Part shown: positions 42,472 through 50,728 of the stretch, one piece after another
Numbering within the stretch: position 1 is the stretch's first letter
Layout of the letters: each line of letters opens with the position of its first letter
NCBI GenBank assembly: GCA_028288025.1
Contig: JAQBOM010000027.1
Span: forward strand, 61,066 to 125,065
Length of the DNA: 64,000 nt
Reading direction: 5' to 3'
Source: Mucilaginibacter sp.
Lineage (GTDB): Bacteria > Bacteroidota > Bacteroidia > Sphingobacteriales > Sphingobacteriaceae
Position numbers and translations under genes: made by a program
Notes under the pieces: model-generated
Databases searched by the model: none
What the model saw: only the letters and a program-made list of their open reading frames with translations
What the model was told of the DNA's origin: nothing

Positions 42472-45426
42472 ATGGATACTATACTTTTGGATTACAAGGA
42501 AGAAAATGGCCTTGTCCTTTGCCAGGGTGAAAGTATGGCAAAGAACAATTCAGAGGTATTATACATTTATGAAGCGAAAAAGCTAGATATGAGTGCCGTC
42601 CTTTTCAGGCGGCATTTTCGTGATGGAGAGGATATTCCATATAAATCTGAACCAGCGGTTTGCATTTTCCAAAAGGAAGATAGTTTTTTTAATACTGTTA
42701 AACACACAGAGTTACATGCCAAACTATGGAGTGCAAGCGAGACACAAGTTTACATTATTAAAGGCAATACACGAATCGATGTTATAAACGCAAGAAAGCC
42801 GGCGGAATTTAACGAAAACACCCATCAACTAAGCATAGAAAATTTACTGCTGGCAAGTTCAGCCATACAGGAGTTTGATGATGTCAGGTTCACAGCTCAT
42901 TTATTCAACACAGGAACCTTTTGGGAGCAACCGGATTTTAGAGAAAAGATTGACGCAAGTCAAAGTCCGTACATCCTATTGTTACGCTACTTACTTGAAA
43001 CACGAAATCATTTTAATAATGTAAGAGAATTAGAGTTGCTTCCCGAAACGATTGATAAACTTTTAATTACCTGTATTTTAATTAAGTTTTTAGAAGAGCG
43101 AGATGACGATAACGGAAAACATACACTAAGGAAAATCTATAAAGATAATTCAATAAATGATTTTTCTGAAGCGCTGGATAAAAGCTTATCCATAGAGATT
43201 CTTACTGCATTGGCATCGGAGTTCAACGGTAAAATTTTTGATAAATTTTCTGAGGATGAAAAGGAAAAAATCAAAAAAACCAAATTGAATATTCTTGTGG
43301 ATTTTCTCAGGGGCGATACTAATCTCACAACGAAACAGTATTTTATTTGGAAACAGTATGATTTCAAATATCTTCCTGCCGAGGTAATAAGTGCTATCTA
43401 TGAAAATTTCATACAGGCAGAATCTGTAAGATTGAGTGGTGGAACTGAAAAGGGAGTAGTATACACCCCCATTCATTTAGTCGATTTCCTGATTGATGAG
43501 TCCATGCCGATTGACAAGCCGGAACTATTTAAGGATGAGGATTTTAAAATATTAGATCCAACGTGCGGTTCGGGTGTTTTCCTCGTTGCAGCCTATAAGC
43601 GCTTATTGCAATGGTGGGCCATCAATAACCGGAAGAATGGCAATATTGTTTATCCGAAAAGTGACGTCGCTTTAAGAATATTGGAAAATAATATTTACGG
43701 AGTTGACATAAAGGAGACGGCCACATTAGTGAGTATTTTTGGACTAACTACTGCGTTATTGGACAAGCTTACTCCGCAACAAATCTGGAATAATTTAAAA
43801 TTCAGTGACCTGAGTGCAAAAAACATTCGAACAGGGAGCTTTTTCGATTGGGCAAAAGAAAATAAAGAGCAGCAATTAAAATTCGATCTGGTCATCGGTA
43901 ACCCTCCATTTAATCCAATAAAAGGATTAAGTAAAAAAGAAGCGGTTACGGATGTAGAGTTGATCACTTTCAATGTCAGTAATAAGAATATACCCAGGAA
44001 CAACTTTGCGTTGAAATTTTTTGAGGGCGCTTTATTCTTTGGCAAAAATGTATGCATGATTATTCCTGCAAGTATTCTCCTTTATGATAAAACTTCTTTG
44101 GAATACAGGAAACGTCTTTTTACAAATTATACGGTAAAAAATATATATGATTTCACCCATCTTAGGCGTGATCTATTTCATAAGACAGCCGATACCCCGG
44201 TTGTCGCTATAGTATTAAAAAACCAACCTTCTCAAGGACAGTCGATCGAACACACGGTAGTAAAGCGTATGTTGTCCTCAGAAAAGAAAATCGGCTTTGA
44301 AATAGATTACTATGACAAGCACCAGGTAAAATGGGATTGGGCAGTTGATGAAAACAAGTTCTTTATATGGAAAACTAACTTACTTGGCGGGGAACGTTTG
44401 TTTCAATTGATCTACCGGCTAAGTTTATTGCCGACTTTAGAGGAATTTATCGAAAGTAAAAAGGGATGGCAGCAGATCAGGGGATTTGAAGGTGGCGAAG
44501 CCGTTACTTTAGAAAACGTCGATCAAATAACAGATATTGCCGCTGATGGCACCCCCAAAGTTGATCAAAATGTTACGATAAAAACTTCCAACCTCAAAAA
44601 TGATTTTATGTATTCGCCCCCATTTGTGGCGATTGACCAAGTTATAGGAAAAGGTCATCTTTCTGCGTGCTTTATTCCGGCTGAAGGCCATTATAATAAT
44701 AAAACGCATCTTTATTATAGCAGGGATTTTATAGGGATTAGCTCCCCTCCCGAAGACACTGAAATACTAAAAGAAATATATGATCAATTACTGCTAAGCG
44801 GTACTACGAATAAATTAAATTATCAGCTTTTTATTCTTGGCACAAGTAGCAGTTCGTTGGTACTTACGGAAACCGATGTTAATAAATCAGAAATATTATC
44901 GGTGCCATATCCAAATAATACCGACTATTTAAGTCTCTCGAAGACCGAGCAGCTTATTCAAAATGATGTACTGACTTATAGTGTGCATTTTGGAAAAGCA
45001 ATTTCTGAACATGGAGAGGGGATTATTTTTGAAAAAGCTGTTGAAGAAAATCAACTTATTGTTTTTGGTGAAAACTTTTGTTCAGTAATGAATGATATTT
45101 ATGCCAGTAACGGTGACACATGGCAAAAGAGCGAATTTATTTTAAAAGAGAATTATATTATTTATCCATTTGGTTTTGGCAAGGATAATCATTTCAATCA
45201 GTCAATGGTTGCAGATTTCAGCAAAAATGATTTTTCACAATTACTTGAAGATAATTTATCTAATAGGGGCGCTATTTTCCGCAGGATAATTAGGATATAT
45301 CAACATTTCAATGGGTTTGACTGCGTTTTTCTTATAAAGCCGAAAGCTCAACGATATTGGTTAAATTCGATTGCGCTACGTGATGCTGATGACACATTTG
45401 CTGACCTTAAACGAGAGGGGTATTAA
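42472..45426 (+). CDS. N6-adenine DNA methyltransferase of a restriction-modification system
   Basis: I use the ATG at 42472 (984 residues). The methylase core has motif I DPTCGSG at 362-368 and motif IV NPPF at 477-480 (VIGNPPFNPIKG), with a QxxFYTP-like YTPIHLVDFL at about 331. The N-terminal 300 residues are of unknown fold and the C-terminal part (500-984) is probably target recognition. It shares a base (TAATG) with the nuclease gene that follows, forming a two-gene R-M system of Eco57I/ISP-like type. AT-rich codon use against the surrounding chromosome indicates transfer. Confidence 0.85.
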   Translation: MDTILLDYKEENGLVLCQGESMAKNNSEVLYIYEAKKLDMSAVLFRRHFRDGEDIPYKSEPAVCIFQKEDSFFNTVKHTELHAKLWSASETQVYIIKGNTRIDVINARKPAEFNENTHQLSIENLLLASSAIQEFDDVRFTAHLFNTGTFWEQPDFREKIDASQSPYILLLRYLLETRNHFNNVRELELLPETIDKLLITCILIKFLEERDDDNGKHTLRKIYKDNSINDFSEALDKSLSIEILTALASEFNGKIFDKFSEDEKEKIKKTKLNILVDFLRGDTNLTTKQYFIWKQYDFKYLPAEVISAIYENFIQAESVRLSGGTEKGVVYTPIHLVDFLIDESMPIDKPELFKDEDFKILDPTCGSGVFLVAAYKRLLQWWAINNRKNGNIVYPKSDVALRILENNIYGVDIKETATLVSIFGLTTALLDKLTPQQIWNNLKFSDLSAKNIRTGSFFDWAKENKEQQLKFDLVIGNPPFNPIKGLSKKEAVTDVELITFNVSNKNIPRNNFALKFFEGALFFGKNVCMIIPASILLYDKTSLEYRKRLFTNYTVKNIYDFTHLRRDLFHKTADTPVVAIVLKNQPSQGQSIEHTVVKRMLSSEKKIGFEIDYYDKHQVKWDWAVDENKFFIWKTNLLGGERLFQLIYRLSLLPTLEEFIESKKGWQQIRGFEGGEAVTLENVDQITDIAADGTPKVDQNVTIKTSNLKNDFMYSPPFVAIDQVIGKGHLSACFIPAEGHYNNKTHLYYSRDFIGISSPPEDTEILKEIYDQLLLSGTTNKLNYQLFILGTSSSSLVLTETDVNKSEILSVPYPNNTDYLSLSKTEQLIQNDVLTYSVHFGKAISEHGEGIIFEKAVEENQLIVFGENFCSVMNDIYASNGDTWQKSEFILKENYIIYPFGFGKDNHFNQSMVADFSKNDFSQLLEDNLSNRGAIFRRIIRIYQHFNGFDCVFLIKPKAQRYWLNSIALRDADDTFADLKREGY

Positions 45427-46067
45427 TGATAGCGGATGATAAATCTAAAGGTATAAGAAGCTTTCAGGTAATACAACCTAATAACCTGGTTAATGATATT
45501 ACCCAATATATTGAAAAGCAATTACCACTATTTGTGACATCTGCCGAATTTATAGACATCACCAAAGTAAAGAAAAATGAAAATCAGCATTCTACCGCTT
45601 TCTGCGTATATATGACCAATAATTGTAAGAACAAATTCTATTTTAACAGGGAAAATGCGCAAAAAGGGAGTAGTACGATTGACATTGGTGTTTATTCCGG
45701 GAGTAAACTAATATTTACCATTGAAGCTAAAGTACTCCCAACCCCAGAAGGGACTTCTAAAAACCCCCGTTTAGTGCATGAATATGTTTATGGCAAAGGG
45801 GCCGGTATCCAGCGCTTCAAAACTGGCCATCATGGTTTGGATGATTGGAATAACCTACTTTCTGAAAATGGTATGATTGCCTATATTAAGGAAAAAGGTT
45901 TTACCCATTGGCACATTCAGGTAAATCAATGGATTACCGATGCCCTCTGGCCTGATACCGAATTACTACAAAAGGTTTACTTCAATCAAACAGCCAAATT
46001 AATGTCCAAGCATGTTCGGGAAGATCATACTAACTTAACTCTCCATCACTTTTGGATAAATGTCTGA
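45426..46067 (+). CDS. PD-(D/E)XK restriction endonuclease partner
   Basis: This 213-residue protein contains STIDIGVYSGSKLIFTIEAKVLPTP: D86, E100 and K102 form the PD-(D/E)XK triad. It overlaps the methylase gene by one base and has no other neighbour, so it is the probable endonuclease subunit. Target sequence unknown. The second copy of the 41-bp junction repeat begins 41 bp after its stop. Confidence 0.72.
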   Translation: MIADDKSKGIRSFQVIQPNNLVNDITQYIEKQLPLFVTSAEFIDITKVKKNENQHSTAFCVYMTNNCKNKFYFNRENAQKGSSTIDIGVYSGSKLIFTIEAKVLPTPEGTSKNPRLVHEYVYGKGAGIQRFKTGHHGLDDWNNLLSENGMIAYIKEKGFTHWHIQVNQWITDALWPDTELLQKVYFNQTAKLMSKHVREDHTNLTLHHFWINV

Positions 46068-46107
46068 TGATATTGTGAGCATCCACGTTGTGATCCGCTA
46101 TTCGTTT

Positions 46108-46148
46108 TGCAACTTCGGATATTATATGCCTGTAGACTGCATTTACAC
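46108..46148. repeat. Junction repeat copy 2
   Basis: TGCAACTTCGGATATTATAT and the next 21 bp match 39831-39871 at 35 of 41 positions, same orientation. Like the first copy it sits at the right edge of an AT-rich accessory block. Confidence 0.6.
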
Positions 46149-46344
46149 TAAATAAACAATTGCCCAAACTCCCAAATCCGGCAAAAACCAGCGAGGAATA
46201 AACCCAATCATCCCTTTTTGAATTGACTCTTAATCTACCTACCTAATTGCACCAGCCATATACTTCACTAATGTAATATTTTGATTAAGCAGCCGGCTGA
46301 AAAAAAAGCAATCGGTACCTTTGCCATAATAATCTTTAAAGATC

Positions 46345-47199
46345 ATGAACACAACAAAAATAGGCTGGATAGGCCTGGGCAAAATGGGTATTCCCATGTC
46401 GCAATCATTAATAAAAGCGGGCTTTCCCGTAACGGTATATAATCGCAGTAAAGACAAAGAAGAAAGTTTAAAAGCAGCCGGTGCGGGTGTGGCGTCAACC
46501 CCTGCCGCGTTGATACAGCAGGCAGAGGTGGTCATCATTATGGTTACTGATGACAAAGCGATCAACGATATTTTTAAAGGCGACGACGGCCTGTTAAGTG
46601 CAGGCGTCAATGGAAAGATCATTATTAATATGAGCACGGTATCGCCGGCGATCAGTAAGGAAATGGCTGCTGCCTGCGAGCAGCAGGGCAATCATTACCT
46701 GGATGCGCCGGTGTCGGGCAGTGTAAAGCAGGCGCAGGAGGCGCAGCTGGTTATTATGGCAGGTGGCGATGAAAACACCTTTGTAAAAGTCAAACCAATA
46801 CTTGAAACAATTGGCCGCATGGCCATGCTGGTAGGTGATACCGGTGCGGGAAATACAGCAAAACTGGTCATTAATACTTTACTTGGTATACACGCTCAGG
46901 GATTGGCGGAGGCAGTCGTTTTTGCGCAGCAGAACGGCATTAAAAATACCGACCTGGTAACGCTCATCAATAACAGCGCGCTGGGCAGCCCGTTTATCAA
47001 AATAAAAGGTGAAGCCATCGTCAATAATAACTTTGATGCCATGTTTTCGTTAAGCAACATCGCGAAAGACCTTCGCCTGGCAAAGGGCATTGGTCTTTCA
47101 ACCCCGCTGGGCAAGGTTGCATATCAAACATTCCAGGATGCAGAGCCTGTTTTGGGTGGCGAGGATATTATCGCGGTTTACAAACAGGTAAATATTTAA
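46345..47199 (+). CDS. 3-hydroxyisobutyrate dehydrogenase-like oxidoreductase
   Basis: This 284-residue NAD(P)-dependent enzyme has the nucleotide-binding loop GLGKMG near the N-terminus (KIGWIGLGKMGIPMSQSLI), the substrate motif DAPVSGSVKQAQEAQL, and the catalytic lysine in GNTAKLVIN. The all-alpha C-terminal domain follows. The family acts on beta-hydroxyacids such as hydroxyisobutyrate or tartronate semialdehyde; the exact substrate is unclear. It is monocistronic with a strong terminator after it. Confidence 0.88.
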   Translation: MNTTKIGWIGLGKMGIPMSQSLIKAGFPVTVYNRSKDKEESLKAAGAGVASTPAALIQQAEVVIIMVTDDKAINDIFKGDDGLLSAGVNGKIIINMSTVSPAISKEMAAACEQQGNHYLDAPVSGSVKQAQEAQLVIMAGGDENTFVKVKPILETIGRMAMLVGDTGAGNTAKLVINTLLGIHAQGLAEAVVFAQQNGIKNTDLVTLINNSALGSPFIKIKGEAIVNNNFDAMFSLSNIAKDLRLAKGIGLSTPLGKVAYQTFQDAEPVLGGEDIIAVYKQVNI

Positions 47200-47221
47200 T
47201 TACCTCCTGTAGTTACTCAAT

Positions 47222-47260
47222 AAAAATCCCCCTGATCGTTTGCCGGCCAGGGGGATTTTT
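47222..47260. terminator. Rho-independent terminator
   Basis: AAAAATCCCCCTG at 47222-47234 pairs with CAGGGGGATTTTT at 47248-47260, a 13-bp perfect stem with A and T tails, 22 bp after the dehydrogenase stop. It can also serve the convergent gene at 47307. Confidence 0.9.
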
Positions 47261-47306
47261 ATTTATGAAATTGTGATACCGTTAAATTCAGGCGAACATG
47301 CAATGA

Positions 47307-47831
47307 TTAAAAACTAATACCGAACTGCACGGCAGTAGTATACGTTCCGGGCAAATTGTTGCCATACCGCGCCGGTTCACTTATTGAAACGTACAGCTGG
47401 TAACCTTTTTGCACGGATATTATTTTACCGAATACCGGCGTAAAGCCATACCTGCCGTCCGTTTGAAAGGCGAGCCTCGGGGTAATAGTAAAGCCATGGG
47501 GGAAACGGAACATAACGCCTGGGTGGAAGAGCATGTAGTTCATTTTGGTTGATCCATTTTGTGAAAGGATAAATGGCACCATTTCCATACTGAAACCCAA
47601 ATGGTCGCTCTTTAAAAGATTAAATCCGAATGGCATGCCGAATGCGGTACTTTTTGAAAAGTTGGCGGTAAAACCGGTATTATTAAAAGTACCTATCGGT
47701 ACCAGTACGGCAAAAAAACCGGTAACCCGCGGATAAGCAGGCGTAGGTTGTGTCTCCTGGGCAAAGCTGGTTTTTACGACCAAACAAAGCAGTAAAAATG
47801 CCAGGATCCCTTTAATTTTTAGCGTTTTCAT
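47307..47831 (-). CDS. Outer-membrane beta-barrel-like hypothetical protein
   Basis: I use the ATG at 47831 (174 residues), which starts a clean signal peptide (MKTLKIKGILAFLLLCLVVK, cleavage after SFA). The mature part alternates hydrophobic and polar residues with aromatics (GFTITPRLAFQTDGRYGF) and ends in a C-terminal F, as outer-membrane barrels do. Function unknown. The start is about 420 bp upstream of oxdC on the other strand. Confidence 0.65.
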   Translation of the reverse strand: MKTLKIKGILAFLLLCLVVKTSFAQETQPTPAYPRVTGFFAVLVPIGTFNNTGFTANFSKSTAFGMPFGFNLLKSDHLGFSMEMVPFILSQNGSTKMNYMLFHPGVMFRFPHGFTITPRLAFQTDGRYGFTPVFGKIISVQKGYQLYVSISEPARYGNNLPGTYTTAVQFGISF

Positions 47832-48248
47832 CTTGATTATATTTTGTTTTTTCTGAAAAATACGGCCCGGATTTTGTGCGAATTCTGTGGGCTTTCTGTA
47901 TAAATTCTGAGTTTTTACCCTTGCCAATCAAAACAGGGCGTATTTGACCCTCCAAAAGCGGGCATTATGAGGATTGAAGATGAGCTGAAATGCAGGGTTA
48001 TTTCGGCCCGAAAAACAGCCTTTTTAGCTATAATTTGCGGCGGTTTGCCCGGTTGTTCTGCCCTGCTCAATGACGATTTTGTATCGCCGGTAGCAGACTG
48101 CATTATTGAAAAAAAGGACACTTTATAGCCAGAACATAAAAAAAAACATAATGTTTCGTTTTTACAATAAAGGTTTTGAATAGCCAAACCTGTTATTTTC
48201 TTCAGTGATATTTTTGTTTCGACAATTAATTAGCAAAGGAATATTCAA

Positions 48249-49421
48249 ATGGGAACATCAACAAGGCGGGAGTTTTTATCCGCAACATCCCTGACCACAG
48301 TGGGGGCAATAATTGCAGCAACAGGCATCAATGCAATAACGCCCGAAACAGCCGCCGCATCTCCCGCAGGCCACCTGAAACCGGCCCCTGCGCAGGAAGA
48401 GCTGGAAGATTTTGTATTCGATATTACCAACAGCAAAGCAGGCTGGAAAGGCGAAGGCGGCAGCGCCCTGGAAGCAACAGTTGCTGAATTCCCGGTATCG
48501 CAAAGTATCGCGGGGGTGGCCATGCGGTTGAATCCCGGCGGATTCCGCGAGTTGCACTGGCACTCCATCGCAGCGGAGTGGGCCTACATTTTAGAAGGAA
48601 AGGTACGTACTACAGTTATCACGCCCGGCGGGGCCACGTCGACTGATGAGTTTGAAGTGGGCGACATTTGGTATTTCCCCAAAGGATACGGACATGCTTT
48701 GCAGTGCGTAGGCGATAAGCCTTGCTATTTTCTGCTCGGGTTCGATAATGGTCACTTTTCAGAATTCGGCACCTTTAGCGTAACGGATTGGATTAGCCAT
48801 ACATCGCCCGATATTCTTGCCCGTAACTCGGGGCTGCCCGCCAGCACTTTTGCAGCCTTGCCTAAAAAAGAACTGTACATCGGCAAAGGCAAGATTGCAT
48901 CGGTAACACCCCCGCGCAATATGGACACTGCAATCCCTAACAGCTTTTCGGCGCATAAATTTCGCATGGAAACTGACGGTGTTAAACAGACATTTAACGG
49001 CGGGTACATAAAGGTAGTTTCTTCTAAGGAATTCCCCATACAAGAATCATTAACCGCCCTCCGGATGAATATTGAGCCCGGCGCCATACGCGAATTGCAT
49101 TGGCACCCTAACGCGGATGAATGGCAATACGTGATGAGCGGCCAGGGACGCGTATCTATTTTTGGTTCGCATGGCCGGGTTAAAACCATGGAATATGGTA
49201 AGGGTATGGTATCTTTTATCAAACAGGGTTACGGACATTATATTGAAAATACGGGAAAAGAGGAGTTGAAGCTCTTAGTTCTTTTCAACAGCCCGATATA
49301 CCAGGAACTGACCCTGAACGAATGGTTGTCTTCTAACCCCGACCAGTTGGTAGCCGACCATTTTGGCATCACCACCGAACAGGCAAAGTCAATAGTTAAA
49401 CATCAAACAGGCATATTTTAA
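48249..49421 (+). CDS. oxdC: Oxalate decarboxylase (bicupin, Tat-exported)
   Basis: This 390-residue bicupin converts oxalate to formate and CO2. A Tat signal (TRREFLSATSLTTVGAIIAA) leads to two cupins: H103, H105, E110 and H149 (RELHWHSIAAEW) and H284, H286, E291 and H330 (RELHWHPNADEW). Both manganese sites look complete. The lid loop FSEFGTFSVTDW at 170-181 keeps the Ser-Glu of the catalytic lid of Bacillus OxdC (SENST), supporting decarboxylase over oxidase activity. The fdhD, FdhF-type and OFA transporter genes follow, forming an oxalate/formate pathway. Export would place the reaction in the periplasm. Confidence 0.88.
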   Translation: MGTSTRREFLSATSLTTVGAIIAATGINAITPETAAASPAGHLKPAPAQEELEDFVFDITNSKAGWKGEGGSALEATVAEFPVSQSIAGVAMRLNPGGFRELHWHSIAAEWAYILEGKVRTTVITPGGATSTDEFEVGDIWYFPKGYGHALQCVGDKPCYFLLGFDNGHFSEFGTFSVTDWISHTSPDILARNSGLPASTFAALPKKELYIGKGKIASVTPPRNMDTAIPNSFSAHKFRMETDGVKQTFNGGYIKVVSSKEFPIQESLTALRMNIEPGAIRELHWHPNADEWQYVMSGQGRVSIFGSHGRVKTMEYGKGMVSFIKQGYGHYIENTGKEELKLLVLFNSPIYQELTLNEWLSSNPDQLVADHFGITTEQAKSIVKHQTGIF

Positions 49422-49497
49422 TACACGTAAGGTTAACCGGATGAGAATATCCAGACTGAAGTAGTTTCAAAAATATTAGGTAATTATTAATCTGATA

Positions 49498-50376
49498 ATG
49501 ACAACATACAAGCAAAGTCCAATCAAAGGCGTACCGGTTACCAAGGTGAACCGTAACCAGGGGCTGGTAGCTATGGATAAACTTGCCATAGAAGAGCCCC
49601 TGGAAATAAGGCTCGCTTTTGGTGAAGGAGTGAACAGGATAGTAAAAAATATTTCGGTAACCATGCGCACACCCGGCAGCGACGCGGAGCTGGCCACGGG
49701 TTTTTTATTTACGGAAGGTATAATAAAAGACCACAGCGACCTGGCTTCTGTAGCACATTGCTTTATAGCTTGTGCAGAAAATAAGGAGAATGTAATACAG
49801 GTTGAGCTCCGTGACACTGCTACCCCGGAACTTAAAAATACTGAGCGCAATTTTTATACCACCTCAAGCTGCGGTGTTTGTGGTAAAGGATCAATTGATG
49901 CCATAAAAAGTGTAAGCGCTTTTAATCCCGGCCAAAACAATGATCTTTTTATTTCACGGGATGTACTGCTTGAATTGCCCGACCGATTAAGGCTTTACCA
50001 GGACGTTTTTGATGCGACGGGCGGCCTGCATGCATGTGCATTGTTCAATACCAGCGGCGAGCTTCTATTGCTCCGCGAAGATGTAGGCAGGCATAACGCG
50101 CTGGACAAATTAATTGGCGCCGCCCTGGAAAGAAATTGGCTGCCGTTAAAAAACGCGGTGCTGTTATTGAGCGGCAGGGCCAGCTTTGAGCTGATACAAA
50201 AAGCAGCGATGGCAGGTATCAGTATTATTGGCGCAATTGGCGCACCCTCAAGCCTGGCGGTGGAACTGGCAACTGAATTTGGAATAACCTTAGTCGGCTT
50301 TTTACGCCAGCAGCGCTTTAATATTTATTCGATGGACGAACGTATTTTATTACCCGGATATGAAAATCAGAATTAA
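49498..50376 (+). CDS. fdhD: Formate dehydrogenase accessory sulfurtransferase FdhD
   Basis: This 292-residue protein has the family cysteine pair CGVCGKGS (C125 and C128) and the C-terminal region FELIQKAAMAGISIIGAIGA. FdhD hands sulfur to the molybdenum cofactor needed for formate dehydrogenase activity. It precedes the FdhF/YdeP-type gene with one small gene between (17-bp overlap with it). The pairing supports a molybdenum enzyme acting on formate made by the oxalate decarboxylase. Confidence 0.92.
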   Translation: MTTYKQSPIKGVPVTKVNRNQGLVAMDKLAIEEPLEIRLAFGEGVNRIVKNISVTMRTPGSDAELATGFLFTEGIIKDHSDLASVAHCFIACAENKENVIQVELRDTATPELKNTERNFYTTSSCGVCGKGSIDAIKSVSAFNPGQNNDLFISRDVLLELPDRLRLYQDVFDATGGLHACALFNTSGELLLLREDVGRHNALDKLIGAALERNWLPLKNAVLLLSGRASFELIQKAAMAGISIIGAIGAPSSLAVELATEFGITLVGFLRQQRFNIYSMDERILLPGYENQN

Positions 50377-50716
50377 AGGAAACGCATTAAGATACCGCCT
50401 TACCAAAAGCGATATTGTGAACCTGGCTAGCCAGGGCTACGTACAGGAACAAACCAGTTTTGCAGAGCAGCCGTTTATTTATGCTTTAAAGGCCATTGAA
50501 GCCAATACATTGAGTGCGGGGCTATGGGGCAATACCATAACCCTTTTTATGCCGAAACAAATGGCAACCGAACTAATCTATACAGATAAGGTCGGCTTTG
50601 AAGCTAGATGCGGTGCTTTGCAGCTGCTGGTTGAAAAAGATTTTACGTGCCTGGATAACGTTGAAGAAGATCAGAGCGATAATTATCCCAATCCATTGGC
50701 ATTACAAAAGAGCTAA
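50360..50716 (+). CDS. Small protein between fdhD and the oxidoreductase gene
   Basis: A 118-residue protein (KIRIKGNALRYRLTKSDIVN, middle GLWGNTITLFMPKQMATELI) of a small Bacteroidota family found beside fdhD, as I recall; function unknown. It overlaps fdhD by 17 bp and ends 12 bp before the oxidoreductase start, so it belongs to the operon and may assist cofactor maturation. Confidence 0.7.
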   Translation: MKIRIKGNALRYRLTKSDIVNLASQGYVQEQTSFAEQPFIYALKAIEANTLSAGLWGNTITLFMPKQMATELIYTDKVGFEARCGALQLLVEKDFTCLDNVEEDQSDNYPNPLALQKS

Positions 50717-50728
50717 AGTCATCTACCT

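Noticed and set aside
46239..46691. Minus-strand frame over the dehydrogenase gene
   Set aside because: Antisense shadow of a well-supported enzyme gene.
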